A stretch of DNA of 64,000 bases from contig NC_091929.1 of the NCBI RefSeq assembly GCF_041260155.1, forward strand, positions 30,369,462 to 30,433,461, written 5' to 3'. Below the pieces are notes generated by a model. The model was not told where the DNA came from. It ran no database searches and saw only the letters and a program-made list of their open reading frames with translations. The first letter of the stretch is position 1. The number at the start of each line of letters is the position of its first letter. The position numbers and the translations under genes are program-made. The DNA comes from Ptychodera flava (Eukaryota; Hemichordata; Enteropneusta; Ptychoderidae). Shown here piece by piece: positions 1 through 33,551 of the stretch.

Positions 1-530
1 TGAATCTGACCTTTGCTACTTCACACCATGTGCAGTGGGATAGACTGATATACTTGTCACAATCTGTCAGTTGATTCAAATCTGTGTGTTTATGAATCTG
101 AATCTGACCTTTGCTACTTCACACCATGTGCAGTGGGATAGACTGATATACTTGTCACAATCTGTCAGTTGATTCAAATCTGTGTGTTTATGAATCTGAA
201 TCTGACCTTTGCTACTTCACACCATGTGCAGTGGGATAGACTGATATACTTGTCACAATCTGTCAGTTGATTCAAATCTGTGTGTTTATGAATCTGAATC
301 TGACCTTTGCTACTTCACACCATGTGCAGTGGGATAGACTGATATACTTGTCACAATCTGTCAGTTGATGCAAATCTGTGTGTTTATGAATCTGAATCTG
401 ACCTTTGCTACTTCACACCATGTGCAGTGGGATAGACTGATATATTTGTCATAATCTGTCAGTTGATGCAAATCTGTGTGTTTATGAATCTGAATCTGAT
501 CTTGGCTACTTCACACCATGTGCAGTGGGA
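1..530. repeat. 98-bp tandem repeat (about 5.4 copies, truncated at window start)
   Basis: A unit beginning TGAATCTGACCTTTGCTACT recurs at about 1, 99, 197, 295, 393 and 491, so the period is 98 bp. The first three units are almost identical and the last ones diverge (for example GATTCAAATC becomes GATGCAAATC, and CTTGTCACAA becomes TTTGTCATAA). The array decays at about 530. It probably extends to the left of the window. No reading frame stays open through it. Confidence 0.95.
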
Positions 531-1010
531 TGTAAACTGATGCATGTTGTGATGCGAAATGTGGCTATGAATTGGAATGGATCACTGAATTTTGAATCTA
601 ATCTATGTCACAATAAACCAAGTCCGTCTACTGCGGTCATCTTTGAACTCTATGCCACAATCTGATGCACTGTCAGTATTTCTTGCCTCTTGTAAATGCA
701 ATTTGATAGTCCTTTTTCAACAACTGATTCATCAGGGAAAATTATGTCTGCTAGTAAGATAATTGTATATGTAGTGTTACTATTGAACACAGAATTCTTT
801 GACAAACAAATTTATTCCTTGTTTACCAACGTTGTCAGAGAAATACCCAGCACTGAAGAATTTATAAAGAATTTATTGATGAGTACTTTTTACACCTGGC
901 TGCATGTTTGTTAGAGAAAACAATAGACCTATTTCATGATGATCAGAATATGATCAGTCGTCATGTTAGATTGTTGTACATGATGTATTACAAGTGAATA
1001 AAGACTTCGT
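531..1010 (+). other. Non-coding stretch with a possible plus-strand poly(A) signal
   Basis: No convincing gene is seen. An AATAAA hexamer lies at about 997-1002, followed by a T-rich stretch, so this could be the 3' end of a plus-strand transcript entering from the left. A 72-codon open frame at 696-914 has no recognisable domain and is probably chance. Confidence 0.25.
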
Positions 1011-1074
1011 TAAATGAAAAGTTGTATACCCTTGGTTCTGTATCAGTTTTGTACGAGATCAAACACAATTCTGT

Positions 1075-1300
1075 TTTGTTTTAATGTCAACCAGTTTCAT
1101 GTTCTACTCCCCAAAGCATGTTGAGATGAGATACACACAGCTTGTCAGCCTAGCCTGTACATGCGTAAACTGCACTGTTATTGTTAACAAGTCAATTCTG
1201 GTTGGAACTAGAATTCAAATGTAAACAATAACTGCATTTTACAGGTGAATGATTGGTACTTTAACATACTTTGGGGAGTACTACAAGAAACAAGATGACA
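1075..1300. repeat. Dispersed repeat, CTCCCCAAAGCATGTTGAGA family
   Basis: This segment shares blocks such as TTCTACTCCCCAAAGCATG, GAGATACACACAGC and GCCTGTACATGCG with 7862-8198 (inverted) and, more weakly, with 14150-14400. The shared order of blocks shows one interspersed family rather than chance similarity. It is non-coding. Confidence 0.6.
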
Positions 1301-1309
1301 TTTGATATT

Positions 1310-1640
1310 AAGGTAGAACGCGCCACGGGGACAGATATTTGGTCTCTCAAGTTTCTACAATTCTTTTCTGATCTACCACTTGTGGAGGCTCATTTTAAAG
1401 CTCTTGGAGACAGAAAAGCGTTCAACATCTTAGTTTTTCAAAAAATCAAAATTGAATTTTTTCCAATAGAATTAACACAGGGATGGCAGCCATTTTGAAT
1501 TTCAAATATCGCAAAATGTTGGGCAATTTGTTTTGCTAATTCCAACCTTTGCACGGTGACCTGTGATTTTTATTGTTGATTTTGTAAGAGAATGGTTTAC
1601 AGTTTCATTTTGGAATGACAGTGACGGTGGATCCTTTGTA
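1310..1640 (+). mobile_element. MITE copy, AAGGTAG-terminated family (family 1)
   Basis: It starts AAGGTAGAACGCGCCACGGG and continues with the blocks that define the family: GGGACAGATATTTGG, GATCTACCACTTGTGG, GGGATGGCAGCCATTTTGAA and TTGCACGGTGACC. Similar copies lie at about 6690, 17577, 22715, 23967, 37531, 39147, 46000, 46697, 56978 and 57880. The far end of better-preserved copies reads CTACCTT, the inverse of the start. It is a non-autonomous DNA element without coding capacity. Confidence 0.75.
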
Positions 1641-1979
1641 GAGAGGAGTTGGTTCATTGTCATGTGGAATGCTTTGTTTACCAATGAAGATAGTCCGTAA
1701 AGGAAGTGGTATCCGATTTAGAGTTTTCTGACCAGAATAATGCTTGCCTAACTTGAGCTTCAGATTTGAAAGGTTGGTGAGAAATCAGTTTTAGCTTCTA
1801 ATATGTTATTCAATGTTAGTGAAATATTTATGGAGATTTGTTAGTTCTGAGTATGAGTTTTCCAACATGCAGGAATTCTTGTTTAACTTGAGATTAACAT
1901 GTGAAAGATGTGTGATAAAAACCGTTTGATACTCCTGCGGATATGCTGTGGGACCGTGGGATAAGCATAGTGATGTTAG

Positions 1980-2060
1980 TGTATACATACTGGTAGTATA
2001 TATATACACAGTATGTGTGTGTATGTGTATACATACCGGTTTATATACCCTGTGTGTGTA
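1980..2060. repeat. Short TATATA/GTGTGT low-complexity tract
   Basis: The run alternates GTATACATAC, TATATATACACAG and GTGTGTGTATG. It is a degenerate dinucleotide-rich stretch. Nothing else is visible in it. Confidence 0.6.
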
Positions 2061-4158
2061 TGTTCTGACCACCAAATACCGTGCATTTGTTCACTTGTTC
2101 TAGTTTAAAAGACACTGAAGACCTGCGGAAGGTGAGAGTATGTTATCTACAAACATTTATTGCAAAGTACAAAATTTGATTTACAAATCAAGCATTAATG
2201 TCTGGAATATTGTACAATCACAGAAGAAGCGACAAGATTTTAAAGTCCTCTCGAGTACCTGTACAATTTAGCTATAGACCCTGCAGTAGCTGGGGCTATG
2301 GGTCTAGCAACAAATTCTACCATTAGAAAGCAAAGAAACCTTCGATATGTGTACAACTCTGCCTTTTTCTAAGACTTCGAGACTTCCACGGCCACACTGC
2401 ATTGCAAAAGATGTGAAAGTTTTCATAGCCAGATGTCTAGCTTAAGATGCATCAGATATCTTGATGCTGGATCAAAAAAGACAAGCCGGGTCATGTACAT
2501 TGGGAAAAATTTCAAATACAGTTCTGAGACTTGCTGTTCCTGCTTCTGAGAAGTTCAAATTAAGTATTTCCAAATGTCAAGGCAAATTAAAAAACTTTGA
2601 GTTGTCTAATGGATTATTTGAAATCTAAAATGACCACAACATTCAATTCCATAAAATTTGAAGTTTCAAATCAACGACAGCGTGATTTAATTTTCAAGTT
2701 TCCATTGATTTAAGACTGCTTCTATGCAAAGTTTATCATTTTAGCAAAAATCACAAGTTCTTTTATAATTTTCTTCTTCAATTTATAAATCATCAACAGA
2801 TTGAAAAATACTCAGAAAAGCTGCGTCACTACTTAAAAACCCTGTATTGAAATGGCTAAAAACAGTACTACAATAAATAGTTAAATTTTACGCATTTTGA
2901 TTTATAATTTAATTATTGTCAGTATGTCTGACATAACAGGTCACTACAGAAGTATAAACGGAATAGTCTTACAGGTCAGTCACGACTACCAATTAGGAAT
3001 GATTCATTTCAGGAATAAAGCTTCCTCATATCATCATCATGATTAGAGTTTCTATAAAAAAATCTCAACAAAGACTATCATTGGCATAATGAAACTTGTA
3101 TCTAGTTCAAATCAAGAGTTGTCCATTAGAGGGTGGGCCATCCCAATGTGTCTGGACAAATATTGCAATGACCACACCAGTGAACCATTTGCAGAATAAA
3201 AGAACATGCAAACTTGTCATATTATGTTAATTCACCACCCTTTGTATATCAAGGCAGTGTCTCCTCTACACCATAGGTGCCTGCAGCGTTGCTTGGGTAG
3301 TTGATCGAAGGCCCGGGATCAAAGTGTAAGGCTGAAGGCCGAACCTCAGTAGTAGTGTGAAGAATAAAAGGTGTGACATGACAAATTGGTGAGAAGTCCA
3401 AAAACAACACCATAAAACATGTCCTCAAAAAAGCAACATCAGACGGTTGAAAATACCCTCAACAGTTCAAATCTTGTTACTTTTTTGAGGGCAGTGTTTT
3501 ATTGTGTTGGTTTTGCAAGTTTTAGACTTCTTCCAAACTTGTGTCAAACCTTCTATTCTTTACACTACTACTCAGGTTCAGCCTCATACTTCGATCCCAG
3601 TCCAGGCTCCTGTCAACTATCAAAGCAACTCTGCATGCAACTGTGCTCCACACATGAAGTGAGGAGGGTCTGTGATCAAAGCTACTGGTACTGAGAATAC
3701 TAAATCCATTCTGATTAAATTCACAGGGTTCACCTTGGTCTGATCACACAAAAAATGATTTTGCTGTTACTGTGGCAACCAGCTTGCGTTCATCCAATGT
3801 TATGTACGGTAGCAAAATTCCATGAATTTTCGATTCTCCAGCTCCTTTCAAAGACTGTTCAGCAATTTTCAAGCTGTTTTTTGACATCTAAAAATACCAT
3901 TCTAAGACATCACTATTTCAATATATCATTTTCATATGTCACGACTGATTGTCATCATTTTTTGAAAATTGCACGATGATTATCAATTTCCAGGATTATC
4001 TAGGACTAAATTTCATTTTGAGGACTTTTTTGACTTTCCACAGGCTTCAAGGATTTCAAGGAGCATAGACCCTGTTTTAAGCTCTTGAAATAAGAACAAG
4101 TTTTAATGTCTGGTCTCAGTTTACTTCATCATCCACTTTGTTGAACACAAACCAAGCC
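2061..4158. other. Intergenic, no gene recognised
   Basis: AT-rich sequence without a supportable exon. Open frames of 70-90 codons at 3419-3694 and 3755-3979 have no domain, no repeat support and ordinary non-coding composition. Part of it could belong to a long 3' UTR of the minus-strand ZDHHC24 gene, but no clear poly(A) signal fixes its end. Confidence 0.4.
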
Positions 4159-4403
4159 TTGCCTAACCCTTTGAGTGAAAAAGTCCTTTCTTGTCACCTT
4201 TATAGAATATAAGGCAGACCATTTTTTTTCAGCTCAGACAATATTTTTCAGACCCCCCACCCAATATGGATCAAAACTGTAGCCAATAAAAAGTAATATC
4301 GATTTGATTCAAAATTATGAAAAAAATTACAGAAAAATTCATAAAATTTGAAAACTGATGGCACAAAAATTTTGGTGGGAAAAATTACAGCAGCCAAAGA
4401 GTT
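4159..4403. mobile_element. MITE, TTAACCCTTTGAGTG family (family 3)
   Basis: It begins CTAACCCTTTGAGTGAAAAA and ends GCAGCCAAAGAGTTAA, giving terminal inverted repeats. It contains the internal blocks AACTGTAGCCAATAAA and AAATTACAGAAAAATTCAT. Related copies are at 13743-13945, 19693-19917 and 42229-42428. It is non-coding. Confidence 0.75.
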
Positions 4404-5065
4404 AATTCTTTTCCTAACAGGCTAAGCATCTGTCATCCTGCCAAGTCAATGAATAGTGGTAAAGAACCAAAATGTATTTTCATAATTTTGACATGGTCTC
4501 ACAAACAAGAATGTGACATGCTTGCACTCAGTTTGGTAGTTGGACAACTCTACATGCCTTAATATGGTGTGGATCACCAGACTTGGCTTCCTTTGATATG
4601 TAGACATAACTGGAATTGGGTGAATTGGTAGGATAATGGGCAGACTGAAGATTCACGGACACAAATAAATTTTGTTTGAGTTGTTGGAAACTTGGGGAGT
4701 TCACTCATCCGATCACTTATTTCAAGCCCCCTATGAAAATCCTTTTTAGTTTGCAACCAAAATTGCATCGACTAAATCTTCAGTCGTCTTAGATACTTGC
4801 CTCTCTATGCCAGCTGCGAATTCTGGGCAATATGAAACAATTTCAAATGACCAAATTGGTTTAGGGTTCCTAGCACTGCATGGCTTTTCAGGTTCTGATT
4901 CTCGCGAAGGAAGCTCTCTTATTTTCAAGTCTACTAACTGGATATAGATCATGGATAATTCAGTGTACTCAGTTGTACAAAATGTATCTTGTATATACAG
5001 AAAATGAATGAAAACAAATAAAAAGCTGACGGTGTGAGTTGCAAGGTTTCAGTTCTCTTGGGTCA
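4404..5065 (-). other. Downstream flank / possible 3' UTR of ZDHHC24
   Basis: This lies immediately 3' of the minus-strand ZDHHC24 stop codon. I see no exon-like open frame with domain support and no unambiguous minus-strand poly(A) hexamer, so the transcript end is not placed. Confidence 0.3.
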
Positions 5066-5923
5066 TCACATATCTTTTATATTTTCCATTCCTGATCGCT
5101 TCTTAAATTCTATTCCGTCTCCTGGAAGTGGTGACGATATGAAGGGGCTCAACCAAACCAGCTTCCATCTCTCCCCTAGGGCTTCTTTGACGTTCTCTCG
5201 CCATCCCAGGTCGTATGACTTGTCTTTCACGCTCTTCTCATGCGTTGTCTGTCCTTTGAGAATGAGGTCGCCATGCCAAAAGAGCAGCACGGAGAACAGC
5301 CCAAACGTGATGATGCAGGTACCGCACAAGAACGACATCATAAACGTGTACTTCTCGGTGAATCCCAGAATCCAGGCCATGAAGGGTAAAATCATGGTCA
5401 AAATGGACCTCCAATTTATGCCTCCAAGCAGAGCCCAAGCGTGGTCGAAGTTGAGGTAATTTGCGTACAAGGCTCCGAGGGTGAGATATATCAACGTCAC
5501 GAAATAGTAGCGCTGGTTGTAGTAGCCGACACATTTACCAGCGAACACGCAGTGATGGTCACGCTTCATAATGCAAATGTTACACTGGAAACAGTGGAAG
5601 GAACGAGGCGGAGAGTTCTGCATGCACATAGGGCAATACCTCCAGCCAGGTTTCAGTATCGCTGGCAATACTCGACTGCCTGAAGTTATGTCGATGTATA
5701 TCATCATAAGAAAATTGCCCATTGTGTTGAGATACAAATACGCGCCTATACAAACATATACAACGTACATGGTTCCGTATTCAGGATAAATGTCAGGTAA
5801 AATCACGAAGGCTTCAAATATACATATTACTGCCAACATGACCACGGTGAACACAAACGCAAACCTGTCGCCTCTTCCCTTTGGCAAAAAATGTCTCGCT
5901 TTTGGTAAAGCTTCCGTCTCCAT
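5066..5923 (-). CDS. ZDHHC24: DHHC palmitoyltransferase, ZDHHC24-like
   Basis: A single 285-codon open frame encodes a protein S-acyltransferase, which moves palmitate from palmitoyl-CoA to cysteines of membrane-associated proteins. The cysteine-rich core has CPMC (97-100), HC (110-111), the catalytic RDHHC (121-125) and a trailing Cys (131). Four or more hydrophobic spans are visible (about 22-43, 52-78, 139-158, 173-216). The TTHE motif at 226-229 fits the family's TTxE element. The tail WLSPFISSPLPGDGIEF matches the end of vertebrate ZDHHC24 as I remember it, and the length is near the human 284 residues. The ATG at 5921-5923 gives a normal N terminus before the first span. It has no intron, which may mean intron loss or retroposition. 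Neighbours are unrelated in function. Confidence 0.9.
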   Translation of the reverse strand: METEALPKARHFLPKGRGDRFAFVFTVVMLAVICIFEAFVILPDIYPEYGTMYVVYVCIGAYLYLNTMGNFLMMIYIDITSGSRVLPAILKPGWRYCPMCMQNSPPRSFHCFQCNICIMKRDHHCVFAGKCVGYYNQRYYFVTLIYLTLGALYANYLNFDHAWALLGGINWRSILTMILPFMAWILGFTEKYTFMMSFLCGTCIITFGLFSVLLFWHGDLILKGQTTHEKSVKDKSYDLGWRENVKEALGERWKLVWLSPFISSPLPGDGIEFKKRSGMENIKDM

Positions 5924-6689
5924 TGTGCTTTGGAATCTGGAGTGGTCTCTATTCCTTTGAGTGAGTTGTAAAATCTGTTAAAAGCGTGAACACGAGCGGT
6001 GTACTAGTACTTCACCTTTGAGAAGGAAGCGATGCATTTTCACCTGTGCGAGTTGAAGATTTTCAGGGGTCGCCTATCTAACCGACACAGGTGTTTGTTA
6101 AAAATGGCCATTTTGTGTGTCATCGTGCAGCTATCCCGCTTACTGAACATCCCTATTAAATTGAATTGAGTTTCAGCGAGAGTAGCTTTTAGTAGACCAA
6201 TATGAAAACACAGAAATTGAGAACAGAGTAATATGCTGGCAGTTTTCGTAATTCGTGAGTGGCACCCCAAGTCTAGTTGTTCATGATATCTTTTCTCCAC
6301 GGGAAGCGTACTTACAGTCGTTGGGGGCGCTGTGATACACAAAAAGCATTTACGTCAGCTTGTTCACCTTTGATAAGGAAGTTCCTCAACAATATTAAAT
6401 CATATTTCTGACATGGCTAACAACTGGTTGGCCGGCTCGAACGAAAAAGGTCGATGGAAGATTCATGTCTAAGGGTTTTCTTGCCCACAGGTTGCACCTA
6501 TAACCTTGATGACTTGTGCATAGGCGCACGACGAATTTTAAAATCACTTGTCTGTAATTGAATGGTGAAACTTGCATTTTATTAACAACTGTGCAAACAT
6601 AAATCATGCGGACAGCTTTTGAGACATATACTGTGAGCAGCGCCCAGAACACGGCTGTGGCCGCTCGGCTATCTTGTACACATTACTCA
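5924..6689. other. Upstream flank of ZDHHC24, no gene recognised
   Basis: It contains the presumed promoter side of the minus-strand ZDHHC24 gene. Open frames of 85-100 codons at 6040-6342 and 6395-6652 show no domain. No TATA box or other promoter element stands out. Confidence 0.3.
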
Positions 6690-6990
6690 AACTTTGCACC
6701 AATTCTTCTCTGACCTATCACTTGTGAGGATTCATTTTAAAGCTCTTGATGTGAGAAAACTTTTCACCTGCTTAGTTTTTCGTAATTCGAAAATTTTATT
6801 TTGCTCCATAGAGTTACTGGGATGGCGGCCATTTTGAATTTAAAATACCAGTAAATCTTGGGTAATTTGTTTCTCTATTTTCTATAATTGTTTTGCACAG
6901 TGATCCCTCATTTTTATTCTTGATTTTGAAAGAGAATGGTTCAAATATACCTTCATAAAAGTTTGAGCAAGACTCTGGAATAAGGTACTG
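6690..6990 (+). mobile_element. MITE copy, family 1 (5'-truncated)
   Basis: It retains the family blocks ACTTGTGAGGATTCATTTTA, GGGATGGCGGCCATTTTGAA and CACAGTGATCCCTCATTTTT but lacks the AAGGTAG start. It is a degraded non-autonomous DNA element. Confidence 0.65.
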
Positions 6991-7290
6991 AGAAACACAA
7001 ATGGCTGAAAAAAGTTACATTTATTTCATCACAAATAACAACCAATGAAAGTCACTCTTTTTCTTACAATATACATTTACTAACGACAAATATACACACA
7101 CAACATGGACTTGAAAGATCAAAGCTTTGCTTTTTTGTCAATACAGTAATTCAACTGTAGCTAATATGTACAAATGCCAGTGTTGGGTGAAATAGCAAAC
7201 CTATAGACTGTAACAAATTAAAAATATTACATAAGCACTGTACATTAAATTTGTTTATAATAATTATGATCTGTCTAACAACAGAGTTAT

Positions 7291-7380
7291 TATGTTCACC
7301 CCTTTCAGAACAATAGTTTGGGTCAGTTTGTCATCATTCCAAAAGGTTTATTGGATGAAAACACTGTGAAAAGGGGTGAA
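7291..7380. mobile_element. ~90-bp MITE, TTCACCCCTTTCA-type ends (family 2)
   Basis: It runs from TTCACCCCTTTCAGAACAA to TGTGAAAAGGGGTGAAC, so its ends are inverted repeats around an internal GTTTGGGTCAG block. At least nine other copies of this tiny element lie in the window. Confidence 0.65.
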
Positions 7381-7536
7381 CAGGTACAAAAGAAATACAC
7401 TTCTGTCATCACAATATATTTACGTTTCAGCCCCCATTTGTCAGTACATAGGTTTAACAATTTCTATTGAAGACAATGAGGATGTACCAAAGTGTGCTGC
7501 TGAAAGGGTTGTCACTTGTTACTTTATGAGTAAATA

Positions 7537-7616
7537 ACCCCTTCACCACAATGGTTTGGCCCAATCTCATTGATATCCATGGTGACATTGACCTGTTCAT
7601 TGGGAATTAGGGGTGG
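7537..7616. mobile_element. ~90-bp MITE (family 2)
   Basis: It starts ACCCCTTCACCACAATGGTT and ends GGGAATTAGGGGTGGA, with TGGTTTGGCCCAATC and GACCTGTTCATTGGG inside. This is the same family as 11840-11931. Confidence 0.6.
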
Positions 7617-7861
7617 ACGGGCTAAATATACAGAAAGAAAATAGTGAGACATGATTCAGATCATTGACTTTCAAATATGGACGGACAAGCTATTCGGATA
7701 ATCACAATATTTGGTGCTTTATGCACATTCAATCCTAGGATCTGTCTACTGGTCTAATCCACCAGTTAAATCAATAGAGAGGCATTGTGCCATACAAAAC
7801 ACAAAACCAGGCATCTTAGGCTCAATTTGCTACATAAATGCAATAATATAGACAAAGTGTA

Positions 7862-8198
7862 TTAAAGGGCCAGTGGCTGAAACTTTTGATTTTTTTCAAA
7901 ATTTTTTTAATGTCAGCAACAGTGTCTTCTTCCACTCCCCAAAGGAGGGCAAATTCATCTGTTTAGTTTGTAAAAACATCATCAATACATGAAATGCTCT
8001 GTTATTATTTATGTTTGAATTCTAGTCCGGACCAGAATTCACTTGTCAACAATAGCAATGCAGTCTACACATGTACAGGCTGAGTTGACAAGCTGAATAC
8101 TGTGTATCTCAACATGCTTTGGAGAGTAGAACAAGAAACTCTGCAGTTGACATAAAAAGCAAAAATAGCAAAAAGATCATCTGGTTTCTGGCCCTTTC
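7862..8198. mobile_element. ~340-bp MITE with AAAGGGCCAG ends
   Basis: TTAAAGGGCCAG at the left and CTGGCCCTTTCA at the right are inverted repeats. The interior shares ACTTTGGAGAGTAGAACAAGAA-like blocks with 1075-1300 and 14150-14400. It is non-coding and probably deleted internally from a larger parent. Confidence 0.6.
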
Positions 8199-9640
8199 AT
8201 GAGTGTTGTTTGCATATGTTAATCAAATGAAAAGGCTCATAATCAAAACACTTGTTGGTCCAAAATTGTGCACAATATAAAACTGGGGGAGTGGAAGGTA
8301 AAATGAAAGGAGAACTCAGCAAATTTTGAGAAGTTTTTGACACCTGTAAGATGCAGAGAGTCATTTTATACAGAGATTAATCCTATTTCTCAGCAATGAG
8401 AAACAGTCTGCCATAATTTAGCTTAATTTACATACAATGATCTCTTTCCATTGGGTGCAAACCAATGCATTACATATTTGGTGGTCCCAAGGTCAAAGTT
8501 CAATCTACAGTCCAGCGCTTGAAGTTTGGTAGTCCTGCATATAACATTCTTACACTTTACAATCAGTGTTCATGGGCCTGTCCTTAGATCTGCAGATTGA
8601 CAAATCAATGTTATAGGCGAAAACATGGCGATTCTACATCAAAAGTCAAGTTCACCCAGAAGTACAGAATGACTTTATTGAGCTGTGCAGGAAGGAGTCC
8701 CACCAGATAATGATGATGATACAGTCAAACTTATGTACAATGATCATCAAGATAAAGTGACCACTATATGGAGGTGGCCTTTCAATAGAAGATGGGCGTG
8801 GCATTACTTTCAGTGTGGATGGTGTGTTGACTGGGGAATTTAGGAAAAGATAACACTAATAATAAATTCATTATTATTAATCATTTGAAATCATGATACA
8901 TGCATTTAATCTCTGAAACAATTGTGATTCATAAATAAAATTGGCCAGAGTAGACTAATTTCTTGCTTTCAGTCTAAGAATGTGTTGACAGAGGTCATTC
9001 AGAGTCAGATACGCTGACCATTTAATACACAGGTTTTGTACCAAATTGGAGCAATTACATGTGACCACTGACCACATAAGAGAGATGGCTGTTCTGTAGA
9101 TTGCCTTTGACATGTAAGCTGCCATGGGACTGCCTTAAGGTGACCACTATAAGGAGGTGACCACTCTGTAAGGGTGACCACTAAGACAGGTTTGCCTGCT
9201 TGCATCTGTTTACATTGCCTCTAGTAATTGTCTACTTTTAATATGGTATCTGTTCTACACAAGTTAATCCCACAAATTTTTGACAATGAGAATTTTTTTT
9301 GAAACAATTTATGCCACACAATTTCTGGCATGAATTATTAATAATAGCTATCTGTATCATTAAAATATGAAGAATTTTTTTGAAAGTACAGAATGGTGAG
9401 CTATGTAAAGTGAGATTTATCATAGGGCATAAATTTAATTTAAATTTTTCAAAATGAGAATGACAGATAGTCGTTGAAAACAATTTCAAATATTCAATAA
9501 ATTACTTGGAACATCTCAGTATTACATCTTTCCAACTTGTAATATTAATATTCATGTATGTAGAGCAAATCTATTGATATTTAAGAGCAATCTCATTAAT
9601 AGTTGCAGACAACAGTGGGGAAAAGAGAATTTGAATATTC
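8199..9640. other. Intergenic, 3' side of KIFAP3
   Basis: No gene is recognised. Short degenerate repeats of GTGACCACTATAAGGAGG occur at about 8757-8775 and 9139-9185. Open frames at 9005-9205 and 9238-9489 are short and have no domain. Confidence 0.35.
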
Positions 9641-9651
9641 TCATTGTTGTA

Positions 9652-9667
9652 TTTATTTTTGTTTATT
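9652..9667 (-). terminator. Putative KIFAP3 poly(A) signals
   Basis: Two minus-strand AATAAA hexamers (TTTATT on the plus strand at 9652-9657 and 9662-9667) lie about 490 bases past the KIFAP3 stop codon. They would give a 3' UTR of roughly 500 bases. This rests on position and motif only. Confidence 0.4.
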
Positions 9668-10149
9668 GCAAGGTTAAGCCAAAGACATCTTCATTTTGGA
9701 ATTTGACAGAACAGTTCTGATCAAAAAATGTTGGATGAAATCAAAGAGTTACTGTAGTGGGAATTATATTACATTATTAAGCCTAGATAAAATTTAATTA
9801 CCTTATTTAATTTAAAGCTTCTATTTTGAACCTCTACTTGAAGTATAAACTGACTTGGCAAATATTTTTTTCAGTTACGTTTAGACTTTTAACAATACCT
9901 GTAGTTTGAAACGAACCCCACACATTGCAGGAATGAGGAAAGGGGCGCCCTCTTGTGGCATATGAACCAGTATACTAACAGGGCAATAATGAAAATATTG
10001 CCTAACTGTTGGAGATTCAAAATTCGTGATACTTTAGGAATTTAAATTTTACTGTATCCTCTCGGTACATTTCCAAATTGAAGACACTCCATCCCACGAG
10101 AACCAGCTATTCAAAAACAGTCTAACCACCTACAAAAATTGTAACATGA

Positions 10150-32215
<22,066 letters not shown>

Positions 32216-32836
32216 TTTCGTGTTGGTTGGTTTGAAAATTTCCTTCAATTTCTTTCGAGTGAAACAGCGAAAACATAAATTGTCTCTTGACAAATTCACC
32301 GGATCCAAATGGTCGCCGCCATATTGTCAAAATATTTAAAAGGAAGGATGATGGGAAATTTTCAACTCTCGTCGATGCATCGTGAACTGGCGAGACAAAA
32401 CGAGACTTGATTACCTTTGACCTTCTTCTGTTGTTGGCAGGATACGAAGCGAAGACACGCACATGGCACGCGTAGCATATATGCTAGTACATTGTATTTA
32501 GAACCATTCTTCCGTCGCGAAAAATCATATCTTCATTCGTGTTTTGAAACCGTATTCATCCACCCCAGGTAATTAATTATGACTTTATATACTTTGTATA
32601 GCGCCTGACGTAAAATACGAACTGCATGCAGAGTGATGAGGTCATCTTCCAATTGTTCCACTGATCTTGAAATTTATTGTTTCCAATTCCAGCAGCAGTT
32701 GCCGGAAACACTGACACCCTATGCGTACATGCATAAACGTAGGCGTAGTTGCCTTGAATTTCGCGCCGGTACACTATGATCGGCTACGCCTTTATCAGTC
32801 CATGTGACCATGGGTACCAGATGTACCTCCATGATG
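32216..32836 (-). promoter_or_regulatory. KIFAP3 5' UTR and promoter region
   Basis: This is the sequence immediately upstream of the KIFAP3 ATG on the minus strand. It is richer in CpG than the introns (for example CTCTCGTCGATGCATCGTG near 32370). It is confined between the start codon and the second foldback element at 32837. The transcription start cannot be placed. Confidence 0.45.
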
Positions 32837-33443
32837 TAGCTGCAAAATTGTAGCTCTACGGTGAGGCGGTCGGTGAGTTTTGGTTTTTGCGACATCGCTC
32901 ACCAGTAGAGCTACAATGCCGAAGGCCTTGAAGCATATAAAATAAGCACGCGGCACATGGCATGCCATTTTGATGTAAAATCCCATATATTTACTGCATT
33001 TGGTCATACTGATTTATCACTACTGAAGATTAAACACTGTACTACACTAACCTTGTCGTGTATGGGGTTTGGTATTTGTTCAAATACGTCGATCGCTTTC
33101 CAAAAACATTTCTCGGAGCCGCCATTACCAACTTCCGGTAATGGCGGCTCCCAGAAACACGCTCAATGTTTATGGAACGTGATCAACGTGTCTGTGCTAA
33201 TACCAAACCTCATACACGACAAGGTTAGTGTAGTATAGTATAGTGTTTAGTCTTCAGTAGTGATAAATCGGTACGACCAAATGCAATAAATATGTGGGAT
33301 TTTACATGAAAATGCCGCACCATGTGTGGCGCGCTTATAAATTGTATGCTACAGGCCTTCGGCATTGTAGCTCTACTGGTGAGCGAGGTCGCAAAAACCA
33401 AAACTCACCGACCGCCTCACCGTAGAGCTGCAATTTTGCAGCT
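32837..33443. mobile_element. 607-bp palindromic (foldback) element, copy 2, with 11-13-bp target duplication
   Basis: It is the same family as 31094-31705, with arms TAGCTGCAAAATTGTAGCTC and CTGCAATTTTGCAGCT and a central GCCGCCATTACC / GGTAATGGCGGC hairpin near 33115-33150. TACCTCCATGATG flanks it at 32824-32836 and 33444-33456. It sits upstream of KIFAP3. Confidence 0.88.
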
Positions 33444-33551
33444 TACCTCCATGATGTGACTTTGAATCGTAGACTAGTCACAAAAGCCAAGCTGTATTCC
33501 ACTGAGGATGCACCCAGAGTTTGTAGGTCGGACGTCACATTGTCGCTAGAC

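Noticed and set aside
1-530. CRISPR-like regular repeat
   Set aside because: The units are contiguous 98-bp tandem copies with no unique spacers, in animal DNA.
1271-1498. 75-codon plus-strand frame
   Set aside because: It lies in a family 1 MITE; similar frames are not kept in the other copies.
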